Shown: positions 1-10,569 of the stretch, one piece after another
How positions within the stretch are numbered: the stretch's first letter is position 1
Layout of the letters: each line of letters opens with the position of its first letter
From: Musa acuminata AAA Group
Taxonomy: Eukaryota > Streptophyta > Magnoliopsida > Zingiberales > Musaceae
Assembly: GCF_036884655.1 (NCBI RefSeq)
Contig: NC_088357.1
Location: 10,269,501-10,333,500, forward strand
Length of the DNA: 64,000 bases
Direction of reading: 5' to 3'
Position numbers and translations under genes: made by a program
The notes under the pieces: generated by a model
What the model was told of the DNA's origin: nothing
Databases searched by the model: none
The model's input: only the letters and a program-made list of their open reading frames with translations

Positions 1-39
1 TTTCCTCTACTGTGACAGCAACAATTTAAATTAACTTAC

Positions 40-772
40 AACTGTAGTTGTAGCTATCATTGTATAGTCTGCCCATCTTAGAAACCTTCTGGCTTGTCCT
101 CTTGAAGAATGGTACAGACTCGAAGCAATACCCACACCGATCAAAGAATTAGCATATAATGCAGCATTCAGGTTCTTCCTGCAGGTTCAATCAACAAGTT
201 CGAGGTACTGATCCAAACAAGGAAGTCCTACGGATTTATTCCTTGGAGAAACTTGCCTTGGAGCCTGAAGTCCGAGAACGATGAAAGGCAATGAAGTGAT
301 TACATTGGCAATGGTTTCAGCAATGTTCTGATCACCTACTACAAGAAAAAGACATTATTTACTTTCTATGAAGTGAAACATAAATTCTTTTCCTTTAAAA
401 AGTGAAGCGTAAAACATGTTCAGCATACCATGAAGGCTACAGTGAATCGGCCTCAAGCATGATGGTCTCTGCTGCCATATTCTTCTGAGAACAAGTAAAA
501 CGAGTCACTCTGCTTGCTCTGCAAGTATGATGTACCCAACCCGCTGCAGGCTGATGAAGTTTGCAGGTGCATTGGATCAGTGCATTTGCTATGACTCACC
601 GAATTACCAATCGTCGGCTTGATCCAACAATCTCGGGCCCTTCGCAGGTCGAGAAGTCCAACTCCCCACAACGAAGTGAATCTTCTCTTCCATACGTTGA
701 CTGATCCACCAGCTGCACTCCACGAATCCCCTGTAGCAACCCACAGGGACCCCAAGGTCGATTTACACCCAT
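40..772 (-). CDS. Plant multi-pass membrane protein, 5' part (partial at left edge)
   Basis: Exons read on the minus strand are 772..600, 484..429, 335..257 and 178..40, and the reading frame holds across all three introns. The product starts MGVNRPWGPCGLLQG and includes RPSCLRPIHCSLHGDQNIAE, a hydrophobic stretch ANVITSLPFIVLGLQ, then NLNAALYANSLIGVGIAS, LYHSSRGQ and RRFLRWADYTMIATTTV. From memory this resembles the uncharacterised Arabidopsis At5g62960/At1g10660-like membrane proteins; no biochemical role is claimed. The ATG at 772 is chosen because upstream frames are broken and an acceptor (TTTGCAG) lies just before it, implying a 5' UTR intron. Intron 3 (256..179, 78 nt) starts with GC instead of GT. 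The acceptor of exon 3 is a TAGTAG doublet, so exon 3 may begin at 338 and add one valine. The donor at 39 is GTAAGT and the gene continues beyond the window. Confidence is good for exons 3-4 and lower for exon 1. Confidence 0.68.
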
Positions 773-1062
773 ATTCAATATCAGCTCGCTCCCTCACCTG
801 CAAAGATACTAATTTGTGATTATTATCTGCGAGTACAAAAGAAAGAAAAAAAAAAAAAGGCACTTCGCATAAGAAATATACTCTTAAGCAAAGAAGAGCA
901 AATTAAAGATCTCATGCGCTCAACAATTTCAGCACTAACTTCACAAACCAATTCAAATGAGACTGAAAACCAGAACTAATGTTACAAGAGATGTCTATAT
1001 GAAATCAAATACCTCCTTAGGAAGTATTGGATAATCAAAATAGTAGTAGCATCAATTATTAT

Positions 1063-1069
<7 letters not shown>

Positions 1070-1098
<29 letters not shown>

Positions 1099-1110
1099 AA
1101 GAAGAAGAAA
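1070..1110. repeat. (GAA)n microsatellite
   Basis: About 13 perfect GAA units lie upstream of the membrane-protein gene (read as TTC on its strand). The long arginine- or serine-rich open frames over this spot come only from the repeat. A TATAAAAG-like string near 1182 is on the plus strand, with no convincing gene behind it. Confidence 0.9.
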
Positions 1111-1499
1111 GAACCCACCTGGCCAGGAGCAGAGAGAAGGGGTGGCCACAGTCCAGCAAAATGGGATTGGTTTGGGCACGTATAAAAGAGAGAGGAGGGT
1201 CTCCAAGGAAACGATGGAAATGGATGCCGATTCCCGAGTATCTTTTCGTTGGGATACGAGCATATTCTATACGTGGAGCGAGAGAGCAGCTTCCGTCACC
1301 CCAGGAAAGAATAAACAACACCCTCCTACCCTTTTATCAAGTTCCCCGTTGTCTACCTGCCTGTTGACTGGAGATTAACGTGGAGAACTTGTGGGACCCA
1401 GCATGAGTACCACAAAGCAGTAGGTGTTATACGTAGAAACGACGTCCGACGAGAAGAAGAGCACAACCCTCACGCCATAGTGTAAGGTCGAATTTCCGG

Positions 1500-4319
1500 A
1501 AAAAACTCTTTTTGATTTTTTTTGTTCCTATAAAGCGCATCTTATTTTCAGAATTCTCAGATAATATATATTTTTGATACTTAAAATAATATTTTATTTT
1601 TCTTTCCTACAAACTATTCGTAGGATATACCAATCTAGTTATAATTTTTTTTATTATATTATAATATTTTAAATAATATTAGAAAATGTTATAGTATTTA
1701 TATATTTTTTTATAAAAAAAATATTTATAGCGTTTTTACACTGCATTATAGCGCTTTTAGTAAAAATATTAAAAAAAAATACTATCACTCACTATAAAAA
1801 TACTATAATAAAAAAATATTGTAACTAAATCTGTTCACATATGAAAAAAAAAGAGAGAAAAAGGTAGGTGACTATAGATATTTTAGGGATTAAGTAAAAA
1901 ATAAGATATTATTAGAATTGATCGGAGGACACCAAATATAATCCAAAAGCTTAAGTTATTAAATTGTAAGTCAAATTTAATACATATAACTTGACTCTGT
2001 TTCAATTTTCTTCCCATACATAAATGATTTCTTAATTTACGATTATTCATAGTCTCCTAAATTACATGAGATCAGCCACCCACCGAAATTTTCAAGTAAT
2101 TATATTTATTAATTTGTCGTTATTGACCTGAATAGTATTTTTTAATTCACGAAAATGTATTTTGAATAAACTATTCTACATGTTTGGAATATTATCTGTT
2201 TATTCAGAAATTTTCAAGAATTTTTAGGTATTATTAACTTGAATAATATTTCTTAATCGATGAAAAATAGTTTCTGAATCTCATTGATCATATATCTATA
2301 TCGAATAATTCAGGATATATTTTGAAATATGTTCACATGATTTTATCTGAATCATTCATTATTATTGAATTTTTGAATTTGAAAATTACTAGTTATTGGT
2401 ATTTAATTCATGGAAAACATTTTTGTGTTCTGATAAATTATGTTTTTTTTTTTTTTTAACTTTAGTTAAGTTATTCTAATGACTAAAATTACTGTTTAAT
2501 TATTATAAAATTTTTGAGTTATAATATGATTTGGTTTAAAAAATTTCTTTTTTTTAAGTTATAAGATATACATTAATGAATGTACATGATAGCATCAGTC
2601 TTAAGATTAACTTGAGATATAAGATCGATATAATGATAGGACCTTGATGATTCCAGAGTTACTATATCGGAGAACGATTTCCTTCGTCGATTAATATGTT
2701 ATTAGCTAGACGATTGCTTTATTTTGGGAGTAATGCGCTCCAATTTGACGAGGGAAAGACATCAATCCATGTTGAAAATAAAAAAATTAAATCAAAATTG
2801 AAATTGATCGGACTAAGGTCTGACCCGAGTCAGATTGGTCGTTAGATCCATACAGGTCTAGCCAGCCCACTGCTCACAGACTAGCTTGATTTAGAGTTAA
2901 CCCGAACTATAGCTTGGTCCAGCGTGATCTCGAGCTCGTTTCTTTTTCTCTCTCCCTTGTGCATGTGCAGAGCACATGAGTCAACTCTGGACTAGTCAAA
3001 AACCAGTCCACCACTATACTCAGCTGGCTCGACCTAATTCTAGCCCGGTGTTGCTATGGATTTGGATCTTGGTTGGCCGATAGCTCATCGATTTTGAGTT
3101 TGGGCTCGATCGATCCTTAAGTTAGATTTGAATCAAAACAGTCTGATCCATTTTGATCGGGTCAAGGTGATCAATTCAAACTTGTTCTGCTCGAATTGGA
3201 CCTAACAAAGTCTAAGTTAAATCAATTGGTGATTTCAAACTAGGTCGGTTCAATTAGGTTTTGACTGAATTAAGTTTGGTTTAGATTAATTGGATCAATT
3301 CTTTCAGGTCAATTAAGAGTTAATTATGATATAATTTCTTATATTCACGATAGATTATTTACGAATTTTAAATTATCGAGGCTAATTTATAAGTTTGATT
3401 GTGATTACCCGATAAATGAATAATGTAATGAAATTGATCTTACATAACAGTAGTTTCGAGCTCATTATATAGCAAGTAGTATTTACTAGATCAAATCCCT
3501 CGTATAATCCTTCCGATACAAATGTACGTGATAGTACGAGATATGAGATTGATATGATAAAAGTACTTAGATGATCCCTATCAACTATAAATTTATTAGT
3601 ATATTGGAGAAGAATTTCCTTCGAGCATTGACATGCTATCAAATATGATAGCTAGATAATTACTTAATCTGTTTTGAAACAAATTTTGACACGTAAAAAA
3701 TATCATTTCATCTTTTGTTGTGAATGAATTCACGAGAAATAACATCTTTATTTGTTGTTGAGAGTATGTTCCATGGAATCGAATGTGATACATTCAATAA
3801 AGGTTTAATGGGAGCCATGTCCTCTCGAAATATTTAATTAAATAATTAACATATCATATTATAAAATTATCAGTATTTTATATGTAAACATCAATCAATC
3901 ATAAATAATATTATAAAAGCTAAAAAGCAAAAAAAAAAAAAAAAAAAAAAAACAAAATCTATCTAACACATCCTCTTGGGGACGATGGATCAGCTAAATT
4001 TTTTTTTTTTGAAGCGATGATAAGATACAATCGGGTAAAGCATTTTCCAACACATCCTATGTCAGCAGCATTTGCTAATCATCAACATCTTATCTTGGAA
4101 GACACATATGTCGTACTTTCTTCCTTCTTGTGCATGCACTGCACTTCTTTTCTTCATTAATTGACAAGCATGAAGAGGAAAAAGTTCTTTAATTGACAAG
4201 TATGAAGAGGAAAAATAATAAGACAAGCAGAACAAAGAGGAAACAAAGGAGCTTTGAGATTGAATTGTTGGCTCTGACATCAAACTTATTAGCTGTTGAC
4301 TTTTCTATAAGATTTTCAT
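1500..4319. other. AT-rich intergenic DNA
   Basis: No coding frame longer than about 90 codons looks real. Segments near 2583-2790 and 3518-3720 resemble each other loosely in the same orientation, as expected for old copies of one dispersed element. A purine/pyrimidine-patterned stretch rich in GGTCGATTCGA-like words occupies 2790-3330, and a run of about 28 A lies near 3930. I see no RNA gene. Confidence 0.6.
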
Positions 4320-4569
4320 GGGAAAAAAAAAAGTAGAAGAGGCTATGAGTACTTATAATCTATAATATTTTGGATTGACTGAAGAACACATATTTATATT
4401 GATTACAGATTAAAAAATATATATTTTTTTAAAAAATTATCATATCCCAATAAATATTTCATTATCATATATTTATTTAAATCTATTTTTTTTCTTTTAT
4501 TTTTATCTAATCCTAATTATTTGAATTAATTTTATCATACTTAATTCAAAATAATTGAAATTAAAAGTT

Positions 4570-4662
4570 ATCTTCGGAATAAAATTTTTCTGTCATCAAA
4601 GTTTTTGTGAAAATATCGGTAAATCGATATTCGGTATTACAGTAATTCATTTACATTTTTTA
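4570..4662 (-). pseudogene. copia RNase H C-terminal tail
   Basis: Minus-strand translation reads NYCNTEYRFTDIFTKTLMTE, matching the conserved end of copia pol (LHYCNTE..VADIFTKxL). It shows that the element once had a normal pol and that the SRP72 piece sits between gag and this tail. Confidence 0.72.
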
Positions 4663-4719
4663 TTAATGAATTTTATAGATTTATATGTTTTTATAATCTT
4701 TGAGGGTTGAAAGTCATTC

Positions 4720-5730
4720 TTTTGAAGTTTTAATTAATTTTCTAAAGAGTTTGAGTGTATTCCTGCTTTCACATCAAACTTTTACCCTCACTGTATGTAT
4801 GCGTAAATGCTTTGCACTCATCTCTTTTCTTGGTTCATCACGTTCATTTGTTTGGAGACAGCAAGTGTCCTCAATTACTTCTCGTATAATTCAGCTTTCT
4901 CGAGGTTGGTGTGAGTTGTAGTTGTTGGGTTAACAGCCCATATGTTTAGTCGAAGGTAAGCTTTATCAACCCATAGTTTATCCCCTTTGATCTAATCCTA
5001 GATTAAAAGTTAGGGGGTGCGGAGTTCTCATCTCACGTTAAATCAAATCTACAATAGATTCTTGCTGTGATTACCTGAGGAGAATTTAGATATTGTGTAC
5101 AGTAACGTGATCCTTGTATTTCAATTATTCTCTTGTGATTGTTGCTAGGGTCTTGGGCAAGAGATTGAGATTTATATATTCATTATTCTTATAATAGATT
5201 ATTTCTAGTTTGCCCTATAACTTTTACCCTTCATATTAGAAGGATTTTCCACGTATATCTTGGTGTTCTATTTGATTGTGATTCCATTTAATTCCGCTGC
5301 GTGTTATGGCCTGCTAGGATTTATTCATATATAAAAGTTTATTTCTCTTTGTATCTCATTAGTCGTCATTATGAGACCCAATAAGGCTTCAATATTCTCA
5401 CGGCTCTCGACTAGTTTTTCATATATTTGGAAGGCTTCTTCCTCACGTCCATGATCGAGCTTATAAGATGCAACTTCATACATTATCAAATCAAGTTTAT
5501 TTTCTTCGGTCATGACATTCTTCCACTATTCAATTGTAGCGTTGAGTACTGTATTAGCACCACCAAAGATACGAGTGTTCACCGTTCTACCACCCATGCA
5601 CTACGAGTATCGCAATAATTACAAACATGTTTTAGATATTAGTAACATTTGATAGGGACTCATAAGAGATCTGAAAATGCATAGCGGCACAATTAATTTG
5701 AGCATAGGCAACATCAATCCGTTTTTATTT
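4720..5730 (-). pseudogene. SRP72: SRP72 fragment (signal recognition particle 72 kDa subunit)
   Basis: Minus-strand translation gives, in order: AAMHFQISYESLSNV (near 5690), GGANTVLNATIE followed by a stop and WKNVMTEENKLDLIMYEVAS, KLDHGREEEAFQIYEKLVES and IEALLGLIMTT (5590-5345), then after an interruption NLEKAELYEK followed by a stop (4910-4880). This matches the collinear TPR/C-terminal part of plant SRP72, as I remember it (HFQIS.ESL, GAA.VLDSAIEWW, EENKLD, KHGREEEA, NIEAL.GLVTT, LEKAE.YEKQLK). Stops and a frameshift mark it as a pseudogene. An LTR-like sequence of opposite orientation splits it between LIMTT and NLEKAE. It lies inside the copia remnant and in the same orientation. Confidence 0.75.
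4922..5320 (+). mobile_element. Probable plus-strand copia-type LTR fragment or solo LTR
   Basis: The segment starts near TGTTGGGTTAAC and ends near TTCCGCTGCGTGTTATGGCC. Its right part has the order TTTTCCACGTATATCTTGGTG ... ATTCCGCTGCGTG, which is characteristic of the R-U5 region of many plant copia LTRs. It interrupts the SRP72 reading frame. No clear five-base target duplication was seen and the 3' terminus is uncertain. Confidence 0.5.
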
Positions 5731-5917
5731 TTATATCATTAATTAAATTACTGATATTTTTTGTTTTAAACAAATAAACACCACATTATTAATAATTTTT
5801 TTATTATATTTGGTGTTCATAATAATTATTTATTTTTAACCTTACTATCATTTCTTATCTGCATTATATATTTGATTGAATCATTAAGTTTTTGAAACAA
5901 ATTCGTATCCCTGTCAT

Positions 5918-6710
5918 ATGATTACTACATCCATCATCAAAAAATCAAACAGATTTACAATAAAAATAAAAAAAAACATTGACAGGTTTATTTATTACCT
6001 TCATTTGATCTATCCTATTGTTTACTATTTTGAACTCTCTTTGAAGAATTTTTCTTTTGCTCCTTCTTCTGAGCATATTTTAAAATCCTATCTAAAGATC
6101 TATTTATTTTTTGTTCATGATATAAAAGAGAGCCTATTAATTCATAAATAAATAATATACATATATCTTTAGCTTCTTTTATAGCGGTAAAAATTATTTT
6201 AAATTTTAGAGATAAACTTCGTAAAATCTTTTCTACTATAATTTGATATTTTAAGTTTTCGCTATAAGATATCATATGATTTACAATAGAAAAGACTTCT
6301 TATAATAAATTAATGATAGATTCAGAATCTTTCATCATAAAAGTTTCGAATTCACGTCGAAGAATTTGAAGCTTTGAAAAATTTATCTTGTTTGTACCTC
6401 CAAACATATTTTTTAATATTTTTTGAGCTTCTAATGATATTGATGCAATCATGATTTGGGGAAATAAAGAATCATCTCTTACTTATTATAGCACGTAGAG
6501 GGCTCTTGCATCTTTCTATATATATTTATTCATCTATTTTTTTTTTTTATCTTTAATAATATTATAATCATGAAGAGTATACTCAACAAAATTATCTTTT
6601 ATCAGATTTCATAGTCTTTGTAAAATAAATAGAGTTTTCATCTTAATAGCCCAAAATTGATAACTATTACTTTTGAAAATAAGAAGTTAATTAGGAACAC
6701 TCACTTCTTA
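5918..6710 (-). pseudogene. copia gag (UBN2-type) remnant
   Basis: Read on the minus strand the frame contains NYQFWAIKMKTLF near the start, then FGGTNKINFSKLQILRREFE, FMMKDSESI, and IVEKILRSLSLKFKIIFTAI followed by a KDICILFIYELIGSLLYHEQ block. This order (YxxWxxKM, LRxEFE, VEKILRSLPxKF, ELxGSLxxHE) is typical of plant copia gag. The frame carries stops and shifts, so no functional protein is expected. Confidence 0.78.
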
Positions 6711-7017
6711 TTTCGACTTTAGGAAGCAAAAGAAGAAAATAATAGAAGAGACTAGGAGTACTTCTATATGCAATGTTTTTGATTGATCTAAGAGTTCATA
6801 TTTATATTGATCAAAGGATAAAAATATAATTTTTTTAAAATAAAAAAAATACCATATCGCAATAAATCTTTCACCCTCATATATTTATTCCAATCTAAAT
6901 TTTTTATCTAATCTTAATTATTTTAATTAATCTTATAATAAATGAAGAGTAATTTTACAACAGAATATCTCAAAATAACTTTATTCTGGCCTGTGGGGAT
7001 AACCGTGCCTTCTTCCA

Positions 7018-8993
7018 TCACACTAGACCAACTATAACGTAATACACCAATGTAATGGGCAGCGCAATTATCATCCCAAATATCACCCTGTGACAAGTGG
7101 AACACCAATCAGTCACGCACAGTAGAGTCTATGGCCAAAGCTCTCATGGCAGAAAGAACAAAACGTGGGCAGAGATGGACTCACGCTGTGCTGAGGATCT
7201 CAGCATGCAGGTTGTACTCCTCTGCGAACACAAAGGGGACAATGCCTTGAGGGAGCGCCGCCTGCCGCCGTTCCAACATCCGAGAAATGCAGATCGTTCA
7301 TAAGGTCAAACGAGTCGCAAAACTTAAGACGAGAGAGCGAGCTTGGGATGGGATGGGGTGTTGAGAACCGGTTAGGAATAGAATAATACCTGCACAATGG
7401 CGATGCGCAGGAGCTCGCCGCGGATGCCCACGGCAAAGGAGGCGATAGCCATGAAAGCAGGCCCTGCTAAGAATCTGATGGCCATGGCAATAGCTGCTGC
7501 CAAATTCCCACATGCTATGATCCTCGGCTGCAGCCCCATGAACAGCCCTGACCAACCCCAAACAAAGGAACCCCGTTAGTAGAACGATCCTCCATACCTA
7601 AAAAGAGCCAGTGATTGGCACGGGAGGGAGGGGTCGGATGAGTTACTACTGACCGAGGCTGAACATAGCCATTCCTAGGCCTGTGTCCGACATGATGGAG
7701 ATGGATTTCGCCACAATCACAGGCATGTTAACGTGCAATCTACAGCACCAACAGCAAGAAAAGATTAAGACGTATCAAACAGTCGTGCTCGTTACTTGAA
7801 GGAGCGGGAGTGGTATGAGTTACTTGAAGGAGACGAGCGACCAGGCGAGGCCGATCAGGCTGGCGTAGTTGTTGGGGTTACGGATCAGCTTCCTCCACAC
7901 CACGACGAGGATCAGCTTCGTCATCACGCTCGCCGGCGGCATTGTCGTCGGCACTATCGTGAGCGCGCCAATGGCCGCCTCTTGGACCATCTCGTCGCCG
8001 TCTTGGGGCCCGCTCTCCTGGTTCTCCTTCCGCCCGTCCGCTAATAGAATTGACCACAATCAAATCTCGGTAAGGAAAACATCAAAGAACGAGGAAAGTA
8101 GTGAGTGGTCGGTTAGTACTTTGGCGCGGAGGAACTTCCACTCGGATTTCTTGAATTTCCGATGGACCGGCGACGGGGAACACAACGGAGAATGACGATC
8201 TGCGTGGTTGGACGTCGGCGTTGTTGAAGCTGGAGCCTCGGGGCGTGAGGTTCTTGGACGACCGCCTCGAGTGGATCTCGGGGTTGGTGAGGTTGGACGA
8301 GAAGCGCATGGCGTCGGAGAACTCCATGGACCGCCGCGAGAGGCTGCCCGACAGCGACGAGCTCGACTTGCGCACATTGACGTGGATCTTGCCGTCCTCC
8401 CTGATCGTGCTCTCCGTCTCCAGCATGTCACGGTGTCCGTCCAACGACGTGACGTCGGGGTCCACGGTGACGGACGCGACGTCCCCGGCGTTGACCGGGA
8501 ACTTCTCCGCGATCAGCAACCGGCCGGCCCGGTACTCGAGCAGCAACAGCATGAGGGTGTACCAGATGATGCACTGCAGCACCACGATCTGGACCATGAG
8601 GCTGCCGGAGTACTCCCCGTACATGCCCTCGAGCAGCGGGATGCCCATGACGAGGGTGTTGGGCAGGGTGGCCAGGGAGAAGATGGTGATGGCCCAATCG
8701 AGTGACATGCGGCGGCTGAGATTGCTCCAGACGGCCAAAATGACGAGCACGATAACCTTGGACAACGTGTCAGCGCCGATGAACCGATAATTCATGTTAT
8801 AAGGATCGTTGCCGGCGATGAAGTGGAACGACAAGAGCGGCACCGCAAAGAGCGCCACGAAGCGATTGATCCCTGCGCACTGGTCCGGCGTGAAGATCTT
8901 CCACCACTTCACCGACAAGTACGCCAGTATCATAGCCACGTACAACGGCACCATGCCCGTCATCACATGGTAGAAGTCCGTACCAGTAATCAT
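7018..8993 (-). CDS. PIN: PIN-type auxin efflux carrier, 493 aa, six exons
   Basis: Exons on the minus strand are 8993..8120, 8040..7824, 7739..7654, 7547..7390, 7261..7185 and 7087..7018, totalling 1482 nt in frame. The lengths 158 and 77 nt for exons 4 and 5 are usual for PIN genes as I recall them. The product begins [20 protein letters not shown] and has five N-terminal membrane spans (to about residue 155). A serine-rich cytosolic loop (about 165-330) follows, with a [11 protein letters not shown] motif (TPRxS phospho-site type), and then [19 protein letters not shown], the [20 protein letters not shown] helix and the C-terminal end [15 protein letters not shown] proteins export auxin across membranes and set its direction of flow. 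The loop is shorter than in canonical long PINs (about 300 residues) but far longer than in PIN5/PIN8 types. The exact orthologue is not assigned. A long (GAA)n tract is directly upstream of the ATG. Confidence 0.95.
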
Positions 8994-9000
8994 CTTCTCC

Positions 9001-9093
9001 TGCTTCCTCTTCTTCTTCTTCTTCTTCTTCTTCTTCTTCTTCTTCTTCTTCTTCTTCTTCTTCTTCTTCTTCTTCTTCTTCTTCTTCTTCTTC
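9001..9093 (-). repeat. (GAA)n tract in the PIN leader
   Basis: About 28 CTT units on the plus strand (GAA on the PIN strand) end roughly ten bases upstream of the PIN start codon, so they should lie in its 5' UTR. An overlapping upstream ORF from ATG 9189 reads the tract as polyglutamate and runs past the PIN start to 8797 in another frame. If that ATG is in the transcript it would reduce PIN translation. Confidence 0.85.
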
Positions 9094-9880
9094 GATCTCT
9101 GTGTCTTCTCGGTGTGTCAAGAACACAAGTCGCATGAAACCGTTGATACGTAGATTCGTTTTAATATATTCCAATGGGAGATCAAACATTTTGACATGTC
9201 GATTAGCAAATCATAGCAGATATGCATAGATTTCATCGGTTTGGGAAGCTGAAACGTCCAACTTTTTTGTGCTTACTATTTTTTTGACTGTTATGGGGAG
9301 GTTAATGGGATCTCTTATTATTTAGAGAGAAAAAAAGAAAGGAGAAGGGAAGGTCCAAACACAAAGTGATCATAGAATATGGACTGATCAATTTAAGTCG
9401 ACAAATGTTTTTTATGAGTTTGAGAATTAATTACTATAAAGCATTCGAAATTTGAGATGCATGAAGAGTATTTAATCTATGTTTTAATTGGTAGAATTTT
9501 ATGAATTGCAGATTTAGTTAATGGCACGCTGTCGATATTTGTCATGTATTCAATCTACGTTTTAATCGATAGACTTTCTATGAATTTTGGAATTAATTAA
9601 TGGTACAACATTTTTTATGCATGATAAAATTTAGAATTTCTTATGGCAAATTTTAATTAGATTCCATATCTTTTTATTGATCGGTTAATTAATTTAAATC
9701 ATGTCAATTATTTTGTTTGATGCTTATATTTGTCAGATTGAATTTAATTGATTGATTATGCAACATATTACAAGATTGTTAATTAATTGTTTAAATAAAT
9801 ATTCATTTATTGTGGCATAAAAAAATCAAACATATTGAAATGCTAAGGTAAAGAGTAAAGGAAAAACCGAATATTATATG
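9094..9880 (-). promoter_or_regulatory. PIN upstream region
   Basis: This stretch precedes the PIN gene on its strand. It is AT-rich and contains two short repeated segments around 9440-9500 and 9540-9590, each with a TATGTTTTAAT(T/C)G-like word and a following AGATTTTATGAATT-like word. No promoter motif can be assigned with confidence. The part at 9140-9260 recurs at 10290-10400. Confidence 0.4.
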
Positions 9881-9883
9881 CTT

Positions 9884-10040
9884 GTGGACTTTTACCATGG
9901 TAGGTGACGATGATTTCGACTTATATGCATGGGTGAAGTGCCGGAAGATCGTCGTCATGTTGAGCCAATGCTCCGGGATCAACCATTTTTGTGGCGCTCT
10001 AAGATGCATCTCTTGTCTCCCCGCATGTATCTGACCATGA
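9884..10040 (+). pseudogene. PIN exon 1 fragment, opposite orientation to the intact gene
   Basis: Plus-strand words line up in order with the coding strand of PIN exon 1: GGACTTTTACCATGG (PIN GGACTTCTACCATGT), GGTGAAGTGCCGGAAGATC (PIN GGTGAAGTGGTGGAAGATC), CCGGGATCAACCATTTTTGT (PIN CAGGGATCAATCGCTTCGT), GTGGCGCTCT (identical) and CTCTTGTC (identical). It covers roughly codons 4-60 with small gaps and has lost the reading frame. It forms one arm of an inverted pair with 10085-10198. Confidence 0.75.
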
Positions 10041-10084
10041 CCGGCGGATTCGTCTCCCACGGACCGTCGTCGTCGGATATGATG

Positions 10085-10400
10085 TTGGACGACAGGAGCG
10101 CCATGAATCAGTTAATACTGGAGCAGCACCATCTTCCTAACACTTCATCGACGCACCAAGCTCATCATCCCATGGTGGGAGTGGGGAAGCATGATCATCT
10201 CATCTTACGTAACCTTCTTCATCCGCTTATATGCCTTCTTGGCGTGCAAAGAACATTGATAGCTTGCACGGAAAAACCATAGCAGTAGATTCATTTGAAT
10301 ATATTGTTAGGGATATGAATTGTTTAGCACATATATTAGCGAATCATAGCAAATATGCATAGATTTCAAGCGTTTGGGGAAACGAAGCTTCTGTTTTTTT
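10085..10400 (-). pseudogene. Second PIN 5' fragment with duplicated leader and promoter
   Basis: On the minus strand an ATG at 10198 is followed by CCCACCATGGGATGATGAGC (PIN CTACCATGTGATGACGGGC), GTCGATGAAGTGTTAGGAAG (PIN GTCGGTGAAGTGGTGGAAG) and TTCATGGCGCTCCTGTCGTC. A stop comes early and gaps break the frame. Upstream, 10240-10400 matches the intact PIN leader and promoter at 9105-9260, including the word GAATCATAGCA(A/G)ATATGCATAG. The GAA tract is nearly absent in this copy. Confidence 0.78.
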
Positions 10401-10569
10401 TTTTTTTTTTTTTTTTTGTACTTTTGTTTTGTTTTTATTATTTTTTTTTGTACTTTTATTTTAATCGAACGACACCCATATATTTATTTCCACTTAGGAC
10501 ACTTCTTTTTTTACTTGGATGAAAAAGGACCTCTGACTTTTACATAAATGACTTGATTACATATGCTAT

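Larger units (their letters stand above)
4320..6960 (-). mobile_element. Decayed Ty1/copia-type LTR retrotransposon carrying an SRP72 gene fragment
   Basis: Two similar terminal segments, about 6730-6960 (5' LTR side) and 4320-4570 (3' LTR side), share the word order of a TATTTATATTGAT block, an ATCATATC(G/C)CAATAAAT block and a TTTTTATCTAATC block. Inside on the minus strand come a gag (UBN2-type) reading frame, then an SRP72-like fragment, then the last residues of copia RNase H (4570-4660). Most of pol (protease, integrase, reverse transcriptase) is missing. The element is therefore non-autonomous and degenerate, with many stops. Exact LTR ends and target duplications could not be fixed by eye. 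Confidence 0.7.

Noticed and set aside
8208..8790. Plus-strand ORFs of 165 and 189 codons opposite PIN exon 1
   Set aside because: Antisense shadows of a GC3-rich exon.
9929..10282. 117-codon plus-strand ORF as a new gene
   Set aside because: It runs through both arms of the decayed PIN inverted duplication and follows PIN in neither frame for long.
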